Below are positions 56,557 to 64,000 of a DNA stretch of 64,000 bases, piece by piece. The stretch's first letter is position 1. The number at the start of each line of letters is the position of its first letter. A program made the position numbers and the translations under genes. The DNA lies in the NCBI RefSeq assembly GCF_000473145.1, contig NZ_KI421500.1:2939725-3003724 (forward strand). The letters run 5' to 3'. The notes beneath the pieces are model-generated. The model made no database searches. It saw nothing but the letters and a program-made list of their open reading frames with translations, and was not told the DNA's origin. The DNA comes from Leisingera daeponensis DSM 23529. Its GTDB lineage: Bacteria > Pseudomonadota > Alphaproteobacteria > Rhodobacterales > Rhodobacteraceae.

Positions 56557-58397
56557 CAATTGGCAACCTGATTGACGCCTTCCGCCCGGCAGAGGGCCCG
56601 CCGCCGCAAAGGCTGGGATCCTTCATGCGCTGGTGTCTGGCCGGGGCATGGCCCATGCTGGTGCTGGCGGCGGCTTTTTCAGCACTTGCCGGCGGGATGG
56701 AGGCGGGTACCGCCTTTATCCTGGGGATGGTCATCGACACCGCCATAGCCAGCGGGCCGGAACAGTTTTTCTCGGCCGGTAATGTGGCGGTCATCGCATT
56801 GGCGCTGGGCTTTTTCCTTATTGTACGCCCAGTGCTGTTTGGCCTGTCTGCCGCCTCCAACGCCATTATCGTGCAGCCCAATGTGAACCCGCTGGTGCTG
56901 TCGCGGCTGAACCGGTGGACGCTGGGCCAATCGGTGCGGTTCTTCGACGATGATTTTGCCGGCAGGATCGCTCAGAAGCAGATGCAGACGGCAACTGCCG
57001 TCACCTCCGTGACCACTGAGATGATCAATGTGGTGGCCTTTGCTCTGGCCTCTCTTGCGGGCTCTTTAGCCTTATTAGGCTCTATTGACTGGCGTATCAC
57101 GGCCGTTTTTCTGGTGTGGCTGATCGCCTATTTCGCGCTGATCCGCTGGTTTCTGCCGCGCATCCGCAAACGGTCCGGCGCACGGGCCGGGGCGCGGGCG
57201 ATGGTAACCGGGCAGGTTGTCGACTCGATCACCAACATCAAGACGGTCAAGCTGTTTGCCCATGCCGACCATGAGGAACGCACCGCCCAGGACGCCATGG
57301 TGCGGTTCCGTGACAAGTCGCTGCATTTCGGTTACCTCTCCGCCAGCTTCCGTTTCTCCCTGATGTGCCTGGCAGGCATTTTGCCGGTGCTTCTGATCGG
57401 CGCAACGCTGTTTCTGTGGCAGTCGGGCACGGCCACCGAGGGCGACATTGTGGCAGCGGGCGCGGTGTCCATCCGCATCGCCCAGATGACCGGCTGGGTC
57501 AGCTTCACGCTGATGGCGATCTATTCCAACGTGGGCGAGATCGAGAACGGCATGAAAACCCTGTCCGTCCGAGACAGGGTTGAAGATACGCCCGGTGCCA
57601 AGCCGTTGAAGGTCAGCAAGGGTGAAATTGCTTTTGACCAGGTGGAGTTTGCCTATGGCCGGGACGTGGGCGGGGTGCAGGGCATCGGCCTGACCATTCA
57701 TCCAGGCGAAAAGCTGGGCATCGTCGGTGCTTCAGGGGCCGGGAAGTCGACGCTCGTGTCGCTTCTTCTAAGGCTCTATGAGGGGGAAAACGGGCGGATT
57801 TTGATCGACGGACAGGATATTTCCACCGTCACCCAGAATTCGCTGCGCAGCCAGATCGGTATGGTCACCCAGGAAACCGCGATGTTCAATCGCTCGGCCC
57901 GTGAGAATATTCTCTATGGCCGGCCCGACGCCTCTGAGGAAGAACTGGTCGCGGCGGCGCAGAAGGCTGAGGCGCATGAATTCATCACAGAGCTGGAGGA
58001 CGCCCAAGGCCGCACCGGCTATGACGCCTATCTTGGCGAGCGGGGCGTGAAGCTGTCCGGCGGGCAGCGGCAGCGGATCGCATTGGCGCGCGCCATTCTG
58101 AAGGACGCGCCTATCCTGGTGCTGGACGAGGCCACCTCGGCGCTGGATTCCGAAGTTGAGGCCGCAATTCAAACAGCCTTGCACCGGGTGATGGAGGGTA
58201 AGACGGTGCTGGCCATCGCTCACCGCCTGTCGACACTCAGCGAAATGGACCGCATCATCGTGATGGACAGAGGGCGCATTGCCGAAAGCGGCAGCCACGA
58301 TGAACTGCTGGCCGAGTGCGGTCTTTACGCGCAGTTCTGGGCCCGCCAGTCCGGCGGTTTCATCTGCACGGACGAGGAGCAGGCGGCGGCGGAGTAG
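56553..58397 (+). CDS. ABC exporter, fused permease-ATPase, subunit 2
   Basis: A 614-residue paralog of subunit 1 with the same plan: membrane domain (about 30-335), Walker A VGASGAGKSTLVSLLLRLYEG, signature LSGGQRQRIALARAILKDAP and Walker B VLDEATSALDSEVEA. The frame is open upstream, but ATG 56553 overlaps the subunit 1 stop. Conserved catalytic Glu in both ATP sites argues against a degenerate site. Substrate unknown. Confidence 0.92.
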   Translation: MTIGNLIDAFRPAEGPPPQRLGSFMRWCLAGAWPMLVLAAAFSALAGGMEAGTAFILGMVIDTAIASGPEQFFSAGNVAVIALALGFFLIVRPVLFGLSAASNAIIVQPNVNPLVLSRLNRWTLGQSVRFFDDDFAGRIAQKQMQTATAVTSVTTEMINVVAFALASLAGSLALLGSIDWRITAVFLVWLIAYFALIRWFLPRIRKRSGARAGARAMVTGQVVDSITNIKTVKLFAHADHEERTAQDAMVRFRDKSLHFGYLSASFRFSLMCLAGILPVLLIGATLFLWQSGTATEGDIVAAGAVSIRIAQMTGWVSFTLMAIYSNVGEIENGMKTLSVRDRVEDTPGAKPLKVSKGEIAFDQVEFAYGRDVGGVQGIGLTIHPGEKLGIVGASGAGKSTLVSLLLRLYEGENGRILIDGQDISTVTQNSLRSQIGMVTQETAMFNRSARENILYGRPDASEEELVAAAQKAEAHEFITELEDAQGRTGYDAYLGERGVKLSGGQRQRIALARAILKDAPILVLDEATSALDSEVEAAIQTALHRVMEGKTVLAIAHRLSTLSEMDRIIVMDRGRIAESGSHDELLAECGLYAQFWARQSGGFICTDEEQAAAE

Positions 58398-58451
58398 ACA
58401 AGCCGGCGCATTTTGCTTTTGCTGGCTCCCGTGCCGCGCTATTGAGCCGCC

Positions 58452-59699
58452 ATGACAGACGCAGCCAGAATTACAGCAACGATCAGCCGGCTGGGCCACC
58501 AGGGCGATGGCGTGGCCGACGGCCCCTTGTTCGCCCCGCGCACCCTGCCGGGCGAGGTTGTCAGCGGCATTGCCGAGGGCAGCCGCTTGACCAGCATCCG
58601 CATCGAGACGCCGTCGGAGCACAGGGTGCAGCCGCCCTGCCGCCACTACAAGTCCTGCGGCGGCTGTCAGCTGCAGCACGCCAGTGATGGCTTTGTGGCG
58701 CAGTGGAAAACGGATGTGGTGCGCAATGCGCTCACCGCGCAGGGGCTCGAAACGGAGTTCCGGCCTGCCCACACCTCGCCGTCCCAGTCCCGCCGCCGGG
58801 CCACGCTTGCGGTGCGGCGCACCAAGAAGGGTGCGATGGCCGGCTTCCACGGCCAGGCATCGGACGTCATTACGGAGATTCCCGATTGCCAGCTGCTGGA
58901 ACCTGCCTTGATGGCGGCGATACCGGTGGCCGAAGCGCTCGCCCTGGCCGGAGCCAGCCGCAAAACACCGTTGTCGGTGACAGTCACTGCCTCGGACGCG
59001 GGCCTCGATATGCTGGTCCGCAACGGCAAACCTCTGGACGGGCCGTTGCGGATCGCGCTGGCACAGCTGGCAGAGCAGCACCGGATTGCCCGCCTGACCT
59101 GGGACGACGAACTGGTTGCGATGGAGCAGCCGCCGGTGCAGCCGTTTGGTCCTGCCCTGGTCTGCCCGCCGCCGGGGGCCTTTCTGCAGGCGACCAAAGA
59201 CGGCGAGGCCGCGCTGCTGGCCGCCGTGCTGGAGATCACCAGGGGCGCCAAGCGGATCGTTGATCTGTTTGCCGGCTGCGGCACCTTTGCGCTGCCTTTG
59301 GCGCAGACTGCCGAGGTGCACGCGGTGGAGGGAGAGCGGGACATGGTGGCGGCGTTGGACGCCGGCTGGCGCAAGGCCAAGGGGCTGAAGAAGGTCACCA
59401 CCAAGGCCCGCGACCTGTTCCGCAATCCGCTGCTGCCCGAAGACCTGAACCCGTTTGGCGCCGCCTTTGACGCGGCAGTGATCGACCCGCCACGGGCCGG
59501 CGCCGAAGCCCAGGTCGCGCAGCTGGCCAAGGCCCGCACACCGGTGATCGCCTACGTATCCTGCAACCCGGTGAGCTTTGCCCGCGATGCCAAAACGCTG
59601 GTTGCAGCGGGCTATGACCTCGGCTGGGTCCAGGTTGTTGACCAGTTCCGCTGGTCTGCCCATATCGAAGCTGTTGCGCGATTCACCCTGAAAGACTGA
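58452..59699 (+). CDS. RlmD-like 23S rRNA (uracil-C5) methyltransferase
   Basis: TrmA/RumA-family m5U methyltransferase, 415 residues. A short TRAM-like N terminus leads to the Fe-S cysteines PPCRHYKSCGGCQLQH (about residues 62-76). The SAM site is IVDLFAGCGTFALPLAQ (about 272). IDPPRAGAE and the catalytic Cys in YVSCNPVSFARD complete the family. The exact target (U1939-type of 23S rRNA or other) is inferred. The sodium channel gene starts one base after its stop. Confidence 0.9.
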   Translation: MTDAARITATISRLGHQGDGVADGPLFAPRTLPGEVVSGIAEGSRLTSIRIETPSEHRVQPPCRHYKSCGGCQLQHASDGFVAQWKTDVVRNALTAQGLETEFRPAHTSPSQSRRRATLAVRRTKKGAMAGFHGQASDVITEIPDCQLLEPALMAAIPVAEALALAGASRKTPLSVTVTASDAGLDMLVRNGKPLDGPLRIALAQLAEQHRIARLTWDDELVAMEQPPVQPFGPALVCPPPGAFLQATKDGEAALLAAVLEITRGAKRIVDLFAGCGTFALPLAQTAEVHAVEGERDMVAALDAGWRKAKGLKKVTTKARDLFRNPLLPEDLNPFGAAFDAAVIDPPRAGAEAQVAQLAKARTPVIAYVSCNPVSFARDAKTLVAAGYDLGWVQVVDQFRWSAHIEAVARFTLKD

Positions 59700-59700
59700 A

Positions 59701-60510
59701 ATGACCGACACCCCAGCGACCACCCCGACACGCCGCCTCGAAGCCCTTCTGGACAGCGCAGGATTTGGCCGTTTCATCACCGCTGTTATCCTGGTCAACG
59801 CAGTCACTTTGGGACTGGAAACTGCACCATCAGTAATGTCCAGAGCAGGCGACCTGATCTACCTGATAGATCACGCCTGCCTGTCGATCTTTGTTGTCGA
59901 AATCCTGGCCAAGCTTTACGTGCGCCGCCTGCGGTTCTTCTTAAGCGGCTGGAATGTGTTTGATTTCGTAATTGTGGGCATTGCGCTGATACCGGCAGCA
60001 CAGGGTCTGTCAGTCCTGCGGGCACTGCGCATTTTGCGGGTTCTGCGGGTCATCTCAGTAGCGCCAAGGCTGCGCCGGGTGGTCGAAGGCTTCATTACCG
60101 CGCTGCCCGGAATGGGATCTGTGTTTCTGCTGATGGCGATCATTTTCTATATCGGCGCGGTGATCTCTACCAAGATCTTCGGCCAGGATTTCCCGGAGTG
60201 GTTCGGCGATCTGGGACGCAGCGCCTATTCGCTATTCCAGATCATGACACTGGAAAGCTGGTCTATGGGCATCGTGCGGCCTGTGATGGAGGTGCATCCC
60301 TATGCCTGGGCGTTCTTCGTGCCCTTCATCATGGTGACCACCTTCGCGGTGGTGAACCTGCTGGTTGGCCTGATCGTGAACTCCATGCAGGACGCGCACG
60401 GCGAGGAAGAGGGCGTGCGCACCGATGCGTACCGGGACGAGGTGCTGGCCCGCCTGGAGGCCATCGAGCAGAAGATTTCAGGCCTTTCAGGCGAAGACAG
60501 AAAAATGTGA
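59701..60510 (+). CDS. Bacterial voltage-gated sodium channel (NaChBac family)
   Basis: A 269-residue six-helix channel subunit that forms tetramers. S1-S3 occupy about residues 20-100. The S4 voltage sensor LSVLRALRILRVLRVISVAP has Arg at every third position. S5, the pore and S6 follow, with filter TLESWSM, the same ESW signature as NaChBac. A cytoplasmic helix (residues about 235-262) fits the C-terminal coiled coil. In bacteria these channels support motility, chemotaxis and pH homeostasis. The adjacent RNA methyltransferase is one base away. Confidence 0.93.
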   Translation: MTDTPATTPTRRLEALLDSAGFGRFITAVILVNAVTLGLETAPSVMSRAGDLIYLIDHACLSIFVVEILAKLYVRRLRFFLSGWNVFDFVIVGIALIPAAQGLSVLRALRILRVLRVISVAPRLRRVVEGFITALPGMGSVFLLMAIIFYIGAVISTKIFGQDFPEWFGDLGRSAYSLFQIMTLESWSMGIVRPVMEVHPYAWAFFVPFIMVTTFAVVNLLVGLIVNSMQDAHGEEEGVRTDAYRDEVLARLEAIEQKISGLSGEDRKM

Positions 60511-60575
60511 ATTTTCTTAATCCCGGTTTCGCGGTATGGCCTGAATAGAGGCAAACAAGAAATACAGGCTGAACA

Positions 60576-61103
60576 ATGAACAGAAGGGCATTCGGTTTCG
60601 GTGCTGCTGCTAGCTTTGCACTGGCAGGCTGCAGCAGGACCGGCAGCGCGGCGCGCAGGTTCCAGTTTTATGAAGGACCTCAGGTCACATCGGTTGTGAT
60701 CAACAAGAGCTCACGCAAGCTGTATCTGCTGCACAACGAAGAGGTGCTGCGGGAATATGACGTTGATCTGGGCTTTGCGCCGCAGGGCCACAAGCAGTTC
60801 GAGGGCGACGGAAAAACCCCGGAAGGCACCTATGTGATCGACCGCCGCAACCCGAACAGCCGCTACCACCTGTCAGTCGGCATCTCATATCCGAATGTGG
60901 AGGACCGGGCCACGGCGGAGGCCGCAGGCAAGAAGCCCGGCGGCGAGATCTTCATTCACGGGCAGCCCAATAACCCGAAAGAGCGCAAGCGCGCAGCGCG
61001 GGTCAGCGATTGGACCGCAGGCTGCATCGCGGTGTCAAACGACGACATCGAAGAGATCTATGCCATGGTGCAGGACGGAACCACCATCGCCTTGCGGCCC
61101 TGA
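60576..61103 (+). CDS. YkuD-type L,D-transpeptidase, lipoprotein
   Basis: A 175-residue envelope protein with a signal peptide ending LALAGCS (lipobox Cys near residue 19). The YkuD core shows SRKLYLLHNEEVLREYDVDLG, FIHGQPNN and the catalytic SDWTAGCIAVSNDDIEEIY. The usual SxGC is present as TAGC. Activity is cross-linking of peptidoglycan or attachment to it. A second L,D-transpeptidase lies 760 bases on. The start follows CAGGCTGAAC. Confidence 0.9.
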   Translation: MNRRAFGFGAAASFALAGCSRTGSAARRFQFYEGPQVTSVVINKSSRKLYLLHNEEVLREYDVDLGFAPQGHKQFEGDGKTPEGTYVIDRRNPNSRYHLSVGISYPNVEDRATAEAAGKKPGGEIFIHGQPNNPKERKRAARVSDWTAGCIAVSNDDIEEIYAMVQDGTTIALRP

Positions 61104-61209
61104 ACCGCAATCGGCGTCGGCGGTCTCCCGCGCCTGCAGATGCGCCGGCGGGGCCGGCACCTCTTGGCAGCCTTGGGCGTGGCGCCGTGCTGACGCACGG
61201 CGCGCGGGC

Positions 61210-61692
61210 TCAGCTGCCCATCACCAATGTCCACCAGATTTTGCCGTTCGGTTCCTGAAACCAGGAAAAGCCCATATTCGCAGCTTTCGGGTCCAGAATG
61301 ACCGCACGCGTGGCGGGCCGTTCCAGCCAGGCGGTCAGCGTTTGCTGCTCATTCTCATAGGTTTCCGAGATATTCTCGCCCAGCAGCGTTCCGGTGTAGC
61401 CCGCCCGTGTCACCCGGTCGAGCGGCGAGGAGCCGTCGGAGCCGAAATGCCAGGGCCGGTTCTGAACCGACATATCGCGCGAGTGGGTCGCGGCGGCGGC
61501 GGTCAGTTGAGCGTTCAGCTGAACCGTTTGCGCCCCTGCGGCCTGGCGCAGCGCATTGACGGAATCGAGCATCCGGATCTGGACCTTGTCCGCATTGCGG
61601 ATGCGGTAGCTGCTGCTGGAGTCGGTTGCGGGCGTACACGCGGCCGCGGCAGTCAAAATGGCCGCAGCCATAAGCAGAAAAACGCGCTTCAT
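61210..61692 (-). CDS. CAP/SCP-domain lipoprotein
   Basis: A 160-residue predicted lipoprotein: signal peptide MKRVFLLMAAAILTAAAAC with lipobox Cys, then a CAP domain. It holds RNADKVQIRMLDSVNALRQAAG, ATHSRDMSVQNRPWHFGSDG and LLGENISETYENEQQTLTAWL, with the His and Glu of the CAP cavity. Bacterial CAP proteins have been linked to cell-wall or lipid binding. The frame is open to 61725, but ATG 61692 starts the signal peptide. It lies between the two L,D-transpeptidases, in the opposite direction. Confidence 0.88.
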   Translation of the reverse strand: MKRVFLLMAAAILTAAAACTPATDSSSSYRIRNADKVQIRMLDSVNALRQAAGAQTVQLNAQLTAAAATHSRDMSVQNRPWHFGSDGSSPLDRVTRAGYTGTLLGENISETYENEQQTLTAWLERPATRAVILDPKAANMGFSWFQEPNGKIWWTLVMGS

Positions 61693-61862
61693 AATTCTCT
61701 CATGCTCCGTCAGATCCTCCTGCATTTATCCTTCCTGTGGCCGGGAGGCAAACGGGGTGGCAGAAATATGCGGACCGCGGTGACGGATTGATTTGCGACT
61801 GCGGCTTTCCGGCCATAAAATGCTGAAATCCTGGATCCCGATTGCGCAAGTTGGAATGAATC

Positions 61863-62480
61863 ATGTCCCGTATCCCTTTTAATAACTTCAGCAGGCGGCA
61901 GTTTCTTGCCGGCAGCGCTGCCCTGATTTCCTCTTCCGCGCTGGCGCAGGAAGACTCCGGACTCTCTCAGCAGGCCTACGATCCGCTGCGGCCGCCGCCG
62001 GAGCCGGAACCGCCGGTTCATCGCAATGTCTCTGCCTTCCGCTCCAAAACGTGGCGGCCTTATTTCGACAATTTGCGCAATGGCGCGATTCTCGTCGATA
62101 TCGACAGCCGGGCGCTGCACTTCTGGTCCGCAGATGGAAATACCTACAAGCTGTTTCCCTCCTCGGTGCCGCTGTCGGACGATCTGACACGGCGCGGCCG
62201 CACTCAGGTGGTGCGCAAGGTGGAAGGGCCCAGTTGGTCGCCGACTCCGAACATGCGCAAGCGCAATCCGGAATGGCCCGCATATGTCCCGCCGGGACCG
62301 GACAACCCGCTCGGCACCCATGCGCTGTACCTCAGCTGGAAGTATTACCGGATCCACGGAACCCACGATACGCGTAAAATCGGGCGCAAATCGTCCAACG
62401 GCTGCATCGGGCTTTACAACGAGCACATTGCCCAGCTGTTCAGCCTTGCCAAAGTGGGTACACAGGTGTTGCTAATTTGA
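61863..62480 (+). CDS. YkuD-type L,D-transpeptidase with Tat-like signal
   Basis: A 205-residue protein with an N-terminal SRRQFLAGSAALISSSALAQ signal (twin Arg plus hydrophobic run, cleavage after ALA). A proline-rich linker follows. The YkuD core has NGAILVDIDSRALHFWSADG, YYRIHGTHDTRKIGRKSS and the catalytic SSNGCIGLYNEHI. Together with the other enzyme it probably makes 3-3 peptidoglycan cross-links or links lipoprotein-like partners. The start ATG 61863 is the only one that opens the signal. Confidence 0.91.
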   Translation: MSRIPFNNFSRRQFLAGSAALISSSALAQEDSGLSQQAYDPLRPPPEPEPPVHRNVSAFRSKTWRPYFDNLRNGAILVDIDSRALHFWSADGNTYKLFPSSVPLSDDLTRRGRTQVVRKVEGPSWSPTPNMRKRNPEWPAYVPPGPDNPLGTHALYLSWKYYRIHGTHDTRKIGRKSSNGCIGLYNEHIAQLFSLAKVGTQVLLI

Positions 62481-62618
62481 CGCCACGGGACCGGGCGCTA
62501 GCCTGTTAACTATAACAAGCAATTGCAATCGCGCGATTTTGCTGGTTAGAAAAAAATACGAGGTATGTCTTGGGTGCGCGGTTCAGCTTTATGGCCCGCG
62601 CAAATTCTGGAGGTTAAC
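62481..62618 (+). promoter_or_regulatory. Leader/promoter of small membrane peptide gene
   Basis: A 138-base gap with AT-rich segments (TTGCAATCGCG and GGTTAGAAAAAAATA near 62522-62560). A TTAAC lies at 62506-62510 and another at 62613-62617, immediately before the start codon. An SD-like GGAGG precedes the ATG. Confidence 0.35.
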
Positions 62619-62801
62619 ATGAAAAAACTCGTTATCGCTGCTGCGCTGACCGCTGCTGCTTCGACCGCTACCGCGGGCAACCTGTCCGAGCCGGTTGTAG
62701 AACCGCCGGTCATCGTTGAAGAAGCACAGGGCTCTTCCAGCGGCATCCTGCTGCCGCTGCTGCTGCTGGTCCTGGTTGGCGCAGCTGTTGCAGCGAACTA
62801 A
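62619..62801 (+). CDS. 60-residue secreted or membrane-inserted small protein
   Basis: Begins with a Sec signal peptide (MKKLVIAAALTAAASTATAG, cleavage after ATA) followed by a proline/valine/glutamate stretch LSEPVVEPPVIVEEAQGSSSG and a C-terminal hydrophobic helix ILLPLLLLVLVGAAVAAN. So it is probably exported and then anchored by its C terminus. Codon use is strongly host-like and a good SD precedes it, followed by an efficient terminator. Such short proteins are frequent in Rhodobacterales; I cannot assign a function. Confidence 0.85.
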   Translation: MKKLVIAAALTAAASTATAGNLSEPVVEPPVIVEEAQGSSSGILLPLLLLVLVGAAVAAN

Positions 62802-62820
62802 GTTCGCGACACAGTTACGG

Positions 62821-62852
62821 AAAAGGCGGTGGTTCTCCACCGCCTTTTTTGT
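62821..62852 (+). terminator. Rho-independent terminator after small protein
   Basis: AAAGGCGGTGG pairs with CCACCGCCTTT around TTCT and ends in a run of T (62845-62850). Confidence 0.93.
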
Positions 62853-62877
62853 TGGCTAAAGGCCGCTGCGGGGGCGG

Positions 62878-64000
62878 TCAAACCGCCGCCACCTCGCGCA
62901 GGATCTCGTCCAGAACACTGGTTATCATGTCCGCATCTTCCGGTTCTATCGTCAGCGGCGGGCGGATTTTCAGGATATTGTCCTTGGGGCCTTCGCTGCC
63001 GATCAGGATCCGGTGATCGCGCATCCGGTTCTTGACGTAGGAACAGATCTCCGTGGCCTCAGTGCCATCCGGATTGACCAGCTCCACGCCCAGAAATAGG
63101 CCCATGCCGCGCACATCCCCGATGCAGGCGTGTTTCCCCTCCAGCGCCTTCAGTCCGCCTAACAATTGAGCGCCGACCACACGGGCATTTTCCTGAAGCT
63201 GCTCGTCATCGACGATATCCAGCACCTCTTTGCCGATTCGGCAGGAGAGGGTGGAACCTCCAAAGGTTGAGAAAAACTCGATCCCGTTGTCGAAACTCGC
63301 GGCGATTTCCTTGGTTGTGGCCAATACGCCGAGCGGATGCCCATTGCCGATCGGTTTGCCCATTACAACGATATCCGGGAGCGCGCCCTGATGTTCAAAG
63401 CCAAAGTAGTATTCGCCCAAGCGGCCCAGGCCGGTTTGCACCTCGTCTGCGATGCACACGCCGCCTGCGGCGCGAATCTTTTCGTAAACCGCGGGCAGGT
63501 AGCCCTTGGGCGGGATGATCTGGCCGCCCACAGACGGGAAAGTTTCGGCAATGAACCCGGCCACACCATGGCCCTTCTCCCGCAGACGGGCGATTGACGG
63601 GTCCACGAGATCTGCGAATTTCTGCGCCCGGTCCGGATCGCCGCGCCGGAATGAGCCGCGGTAGTCATCGGCAACTTCCACCAGCTCAACCCAGTCCGCT
63701 TGGCCAACGCCGCCGGGCTTGTTGAATTTGTAGGCAGAGATGTCAATCGCACCGGTGGTGTTGCCGTGGTAGCCGTGATCGGGCGTCACCATGCCCTTGG
63801 CGCCGGTATGGGCGCGGGCCAGGCGCAGGGCCAGCTCATTGGCCTCGGTGCCGGAATTCACAAAAAAACAGACCTCGAACCGGTCCGGCAGTTTGGACAG
63901 GACCTTCTCCGCAAAGGCGGTCTGAGCCGGATGCAGGTAGCGGGTGTTCGAATTCATCCGTTTCAGCTGATCCGCCGCCACTGCTTGAATGCGCGGATGG
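62878..64000 (-). CDS. Class III PLP aminotransferase / phospholyase-like (partial)
   Basis: About 374 visible residues of a minus-strand class III aminotransferase-fold enzyme that continues past the right edge; the frame is open through 64000. Blocks are [55 protein letters not shown] and the PLP Lys in [15 protein letters not shown]. The [15 protein letters not shown] motif resembles ethanolamine-phosphate phospholyases. In some relatives this domain is fused to a phosphotransferase domain, which would lie outside the window. Substrate unknown. Confidence 0.88.
   Translation of the reverse strand, partial: HPRIQAVAADQLKRMNSNTRYLHPAQTAFAEKVLSKLPDRFEVCFFVNSGTEANELALRLARAHTGAKGMVTPDHGYHGNTTGAIDISAYKFNKPGGVGQADWVELVEVADDYRGSFRRGDPDRAQKFADLVDPSIARLREKGHGVAGFIAETFPSVGGQIIPPKGYLPAVYEKIRAAGGVCIADEVQTGLGRLGEYYFGFEHQGALPDIVVMGKPIGNGHPLGVLATTKEIAASFDNGIEFFSTFGGSTLSCRIGKEVLDIVDDEQLQENARVVGAQLLGGLKALEGKHACIGDVRGMGLFLGVELVNPDGTEATEICSYVKNRMRDHRILIGSEGPKDNILKIRPPLTIEPEDADMITSVLDEILREVAAV

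Noticed and set aside
57768..59807. Long minus-strand open frame (679 codons)
   Set aside because: Antisense to the ABC subunit 2, RNA methyltransferase and channel genes; no recognisable domain.

Overview
This 64 kb window is ordinary-looking chromosomal DNA of high G+C content from an alphaproteobacterium, most probably a marine Rhodobacterales (Roseobacter-group) species close to Phaeobacter/Leisingera. The assignment rests on recognised proteins and gene order: a RegB/PrrB redox kinase divergent from senC, a kinase-less DivL-like PAS protein, the secB-fxsA-Tim44-mltA-smr block, alphaproteobacterial-type AddAB, a bacterial voltage-gated sodium channel, and the mnmE-mnmG-rsmG-parA-parB cluster. 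I see no insertion sequence, prophage, CRISPR array, tRNA or rRNA in the window. Genes are closely packed, and many neighbours overlap by ATGA or TGATG.

Layout. 1-3.4 kb: partial senC, regB and a DivL-like gene preceded by a full CtrA box. 3.5-12.3 kb: a co-directional run tsaE-amgK-murU-addB-addA-trxA (nucleotide/tRNA modification, peptidoglycan sugar recycling, double-strand-break repair, thioredoxin) closed by a strong terminator. 12.4-13.4 kb: two tandem Lin0512-family paralogs of unknown function and a small DUF1127 gene. 13.6-16.8 kb: hslVU and a lipoprotein hydrolase. 16.8-23.0 kb: cell-envelope, secretion and metabolic genes (smr, mltA, Tim44-like, fxsA, secB, dnaQ, coaE, aroE, maf). 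23.03-23.44 kb: a gene-free divergent gap that looks like the chromosomal replication origin. 23.4-30.9 kb: hemJ, rho, mnmE, mnmG, rsmG, parA, parB with two perfect parS sites. 30.9-38.2 kb: DUF454, hemW, rdgB, rph, hrcA, grpE, mutS. 38.3-39.1 kb: an orphan flagellin. 39.4-49.4 kb: metabolic genes (maeB, ribokinase-like, msrA, a class IV aminotransferase paired with a sulfotransferase-like gene, SCP2, DUF1810, argG, ilvA). 49.4-51.2 kb: an Hpt protein divergent from a receiver-PP2C phosphatase. 51.2-54.5 kb: Nudix, hslO, Nudix, cca. 54.6-58.4 kb: a tiny aromatic-rich upstream ORF followed by a heterodimeric ABC exporter. 58.4-64 kb: a 23S-type RNA methyltransferase, a sodium channel, two L,D-transpeptidases, a CAP lipoprotein, a 60-residue membrane peptide and a partial class III aminotransferase.

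The most interesting theme is cell-cycle and chromosome control. The putative oriC holds several DnaA-box-like 9-mers, an AT-rich tract, nine GANTC (CcrM-type) sites in about 260 bp and a near-consensus CtrA site. The parABS locus lies 3-8 kb away, with its two parS sites inside the mnmG start and inside rsmG. The DivL-like protein that would feed the CckA-ChpT-CtrA relay has a textbook CtrA box (TTAA-N7-TTAACCAT) just upstream, suggesting feedback. The best candidates for undescribed biochemistry are the overlapping Lin0512 pair, the aminotransferase plus sulfotransferase-like pair, and the Hpt/receiver-PP2C pair.
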